Program-made: the position numbers and the translations under genes
Shown: piece by piece, positions 62,211 to 64,000 of the stretch
Layout of the letters: each line of letters opens with the position of its first letter
How positions within the stretch are numbered: the first letter of the stretch is position 1
The notes under the pieces: generated by a model
What the model was told of the DNA's origin: nothing
Seen by the model: the letters and a program-made list of their open reading frames with translations, nothing else
Databases searched by the model: none
Assembly: GCF_037893185.1 (NCBI RefSeq)
Contig: NZ_CP140772.1
Span: forward strand, 6,634,001 to 6,698,000
Direction: 5' to 3'
DNA length: 64,000 bases
Source of the DNA: Chitinophaga sp. 180180018-3
Lineage (GTDB): Bacteria > Bacteroidota > Bacteroidia > Chitinophagales > Chitinophagaceae

Positions 62211-62627
62211 TTATTTCAGTATGATCATTATATAGGAAAGAATAAAACAAGCCCAGGCCACGCAAAGCATTACCATCACAACGCTGAGCCAGTACTTCCA
62301 CGCTACCCACACATAAAACCCCACTATCAGTATCGTTAACAGGAGTAAAAACTGGCTGGACCTCAAAAAAGTAAAACTGTTCAGCGCCAGATAAAAATTT
62401 GCGATCCCGATAAAAGCAGTGCCACTGCTATGTGTGGCATTGAATCCTATCCATGATTTCCACAGCATTAGTTTTTCTGAGATTTTTAGCGAAACCTCTT
62501 TCATTTCGCTGATCAGTTTTTCATCGCGCGGGAACAATTTATTGGTCCACAGCGTAGCACGGAGGTGAGAAAGCCCCATCAGTCCAATAATGGCCGAACC
62601 TGCCTCCCAGAGATATTGAGCTATCAT
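62211..62627 (-). CDS. Small membrane protein of unknown function
   Basis: This 138-residue protein has four hydrophobic segments: AGSAIIGLMGLSHL, GTAFIGIANFYLAL, FLLLLTILIVGFYVWVAW and MVMLCVAWACFILSYIMII. A charged loop (FPRDEKLISEMKEVSLKISEKL) lies between the first and second. I do not recognise a named family. It starts 3 bp after the stop of the methyltransferase gene, so the two are translationally coupled and likely act together. Confidence 0.75.
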   Translation of the reverse strand: MIAQYLWEAGSAIIGLMGLSHLRATLWTNKLFPRDEKLISEMKEVSLKISEKLMLWKSWIGFNATHSSGTAFIGIANFYLALNSFTFLRSSQFLLLLTILIVGFYVWVAWKYWLSVVMVMLCVAWACFILSYIMIILK

Positions 62628-62630
62628 AAA

Positions 62631-63323
62631 TTATCCTATTTTCTGTCCGTAAATAAACAACACGCTTCCTATCCGGTAACTTCGCACCTGCAATTGTTCA
62701 CTATCAAATAGCGATAGGTTTTGCTGTTCAGACCATACTTCCCCGAATTCACGAATCAGCCGAAACAGCGACATAAAAACACGGCCGATCATTTGCTCAC
62801 CTGTCATGGTATAGCAATAGAACCTTCCTCCTTTTTTTAATACGCGCAGGATTTCATTTACAAAATCCTGCTTGTTATCAAAAAGGTGAATGGTACCGAA
62901 GCTACAAATGGTGTCAAAGTGATTATCGGGGAAAGGTAGTTCAAAGGCATTGCCCTGTAATAAGCGGATGTTAGGAGGTATGGTGTTTCCTCCCTCCAGG
63001 AGCCTGAACCTGGCGATCTTCAGCATTTCAAACGACCTGTCGAAAAGTGTGCAGTGATTACTGGTAGTGCGATACAACATAGCTGTTTGCGCCAGGCCAC
63101 CACAGCCGATATCCAGCACGGTTCCCGGTGAATGCAGGATGGCCTCGGCAGCGAATTTTATCAGTTCATTCCTGCTGCAGTTCCAGATGATCCGGTTGAA
63201 AGCCTCAGTTCCGACAAGGCGTTCGTAGTACTTCGCCTTGTTATCATATCTTGCTCCCCTGATATTTTCCAGAGATGAATAAATGCCCTGGTCTATCTCT
63301 CTAAATTTGTCTGAGTAGCTCAT
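62631..63323 (-). CDS. Class I SAM-dependent methyltransferase
   Basis: This protein has 230 residues from the ATG at 63323 (MSYSDKFREIDQGIYSSLENIRG). An upstream in-frame start at 63344 adds seven residues without support. The AdoMet motif I is GTVLDIGCGGLAQTAMLY (about 64-81), followed by CTLFDRS and, after IRLLQGNAFELPFPDNHFDTICSFGTIHLF (the motif III/IV region), a conserved core. The acceptor is unknown; the fold is that of Methyltransf_11. It is coupled to the small membrane protein gene downstream and preceded by a Crp/Fnr gene on the same strand. Confidence 0.9.
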   Translation of the reverse strand: MSYSDKFREIDQGIYSSLENIRGARYDNKAKYYERLVGTEAFNRIIWNCSRNELIKFAAEAILHSPGTVLDIGCGGLAQTAMLYRTTSNHCTLFDRSFEMLKIARFRLLEGGNTIPPNIRLLQGNAFELPFPDNHFDTICSFGTIHLFDNKQDFVNEILRVLKKGGRFYCYTMTGEQMIGRVFMSLFRLIREFGEVWSEQQNLSLFDSEQLQVRSYRIGSVLFIYGQKIG

Positions 63324-63382
63324 TTTGCATGCTGTTCTCTGCAAAATTAACGGACAAATCTTTTCGGGTAAATGAACCTGGG

Positions 63383-63952
63383 TTAAGAAATGCGTTTCCG
63401 GATCCTGCTCAGCGCCTGGGGAGTAACCCCGATATAAGAAGCCAGATATTTCAAAGGCACCTGCTGTAATAAGTGGGGGGCTTTATTCAGCAGATCAAGG
63501 TAGCGCTCTTCAGCAGATTTCAGGAGGAAAGATAGTTCTCTTTCTGATTTTAGTAAAAGTAGTTGTTCCGTAGCCAGCCGGCCTATTCTTTCCACGATGC
63601 TCAACCGTTGATACATTTCCTGCAGATCATCATAATGCATGCGCCAGATACAAGTTTCAGCAAGGGTTTCTCCATAACACATTGATGGTTTACGCGTATA
63701 AAAAGAGCTGAAGACGCTCATAAACCAGCCTTCAAATGAAAAGCCAATGGTGGTTTCGTTGCCTTCCTTATTTTCTACATAAAAACGTAATAATCCGCTA
63801 TCAACAAAGCTCAGATAGTTTTCTGTTTCTCCGGCTTTCAGATAGAAGGTTTTAGCAGGGTAGATTTTTTGTTCGAAGCGTGAGGAGAAAAGGAGCCAGT
63901 CTTCGTTGGAGATATTGACTTGTTTCTGGAGGAATTGATGCATTTGAAGCAT
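63383..63952 (-). CDS. Crp/Fnr family transcriptional regulator
   Basis: This 189-residue regulator has the length common to the Bacteroidota branch of the family. The N-terminal cyclic-nucleotide-binding-like beta-roll (about 15-110) has KTFYLKAGETENYLSFVDSGLLRFYVENKEGNETTIGF. A dimerisation helix follows, then a C-terminal helix-turn-helix (VPLKYLASYIGVTPQALSRIRKRIS). It lies 59 bp upstream of the methyltransferase gene on the same strand and may regulate it. The start at 63952 is close to the window end, and the promoter is outside clear view. Confidence 0.92.
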   Translation of the reverse strand: MLQMHQFLQKQVNISNEDWLLFSSRFEQKIYPAKTFYLKAGETENYLSFVDSGLLRFYVENKEGNETTIGFSFEGWFMSVFSSFYTRKPSMCYGETLAETCIWRMHYDDLQEMYQRLSIVERIGRLATEQLLLLKSERELSFLLKSAEERYLDLLNKAPHLLQQVPLKYLASYIGVTPQALSRIRKRIS

Positions 63953-64000
63953 GGTTCACCATTTTTATACCTGAGGATGTACGCTGAGAAGTAATTAAAT

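Overview
The window reads as chromosomal DNA from a member of the Bacteroidota, most likely a Chitinophaga-like soil or plant-associated species of the Chitinophagaceae. The reasons are two SusC/SusD pairs, several promoters of the Bacteroidota type (TAnnTTTG near -7, TTTG near -33), carbohydrate-active enzymes, many AraC-type regulators, and small families typical of this group (DUF6515, DUF3817, DUF5710, DUF4262, TPM). No rRNA, tRNA, prophage, insertion sequence or CRISPR array was recognised.

Layout. 0-8 kb is a leftward block of central carbon metabolism: PEP carboxylase, 6-phosphogluconate dehydrogenase, glucose-6-phosphate dehydrogenase, 6-phosphogluconolactonase and an amidohydrolase. 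Four long or medium hairpins sit between or after these genes. 8-13 kb holds a TonB protein, a YitT-type membrane protein, a lipoprotein glycoside hydrolase and a NagX-like acyltransferase. 13-18 kb is a SusD/SusC pair with no adjacent enzyme. 18-23 kb has envelope and lipid genes (amidase, lysophospholipid acyltransferase, fatty acid desaturase) and small oxidoreductases. 23.3-24.8 kb lacks a convincing protein gene but carries seven related hairpins about 100 bases apart. 24.8-30 kb has secreted hypothetical proteins, a TPM protein, a glyoxalase-fold protein and a truncated acetyltransferase pseudogene. 30-35 kb has a YhdJ-type adenine methyltransferase, a TetR regulator with two copies of its probable operator, the small membrane proteins it probably controls, and a type III Mod-like methyltransferase with no Res partner. 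35-48.5 kb is a mosaic of regulators, an outer-membrane receptor, a truncated HAD gene, a phosphoesterase and a RhuM-Doc fusion. 48.8-59.2 kb is a polysaccharide utilisation locus: a predicted membrane-spanning regulator, then SusC, SusD, a GH27 alpha-galactosidase and a GH105 hydrolase in one leftward operon. The last 5 kb has a beta-propeller/phosphoesterase fusion, a methyltransferase and a Crp/Fnr regulator.

Three patterns stand out beyond single genes. First, long near-perfect inverted repeats (up to 52 bp per arm) recur between genes. They share an outer GAATTA-type module and often an inner GCGAAGA core, and they often supply the stop codons of the neighbouring genes. Second, the hairpin array at 23.36-24.02 kb looks like a tandem family of small RNAs or very small peptide genes. 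Third, the utilisation locus at 50-59 kb has a clear promoter with two direct repeats one helical turn apart just upstream, beside an unusual predicted transmembrane regulator. All function calls rest on motifs read by eye; no database search was run.
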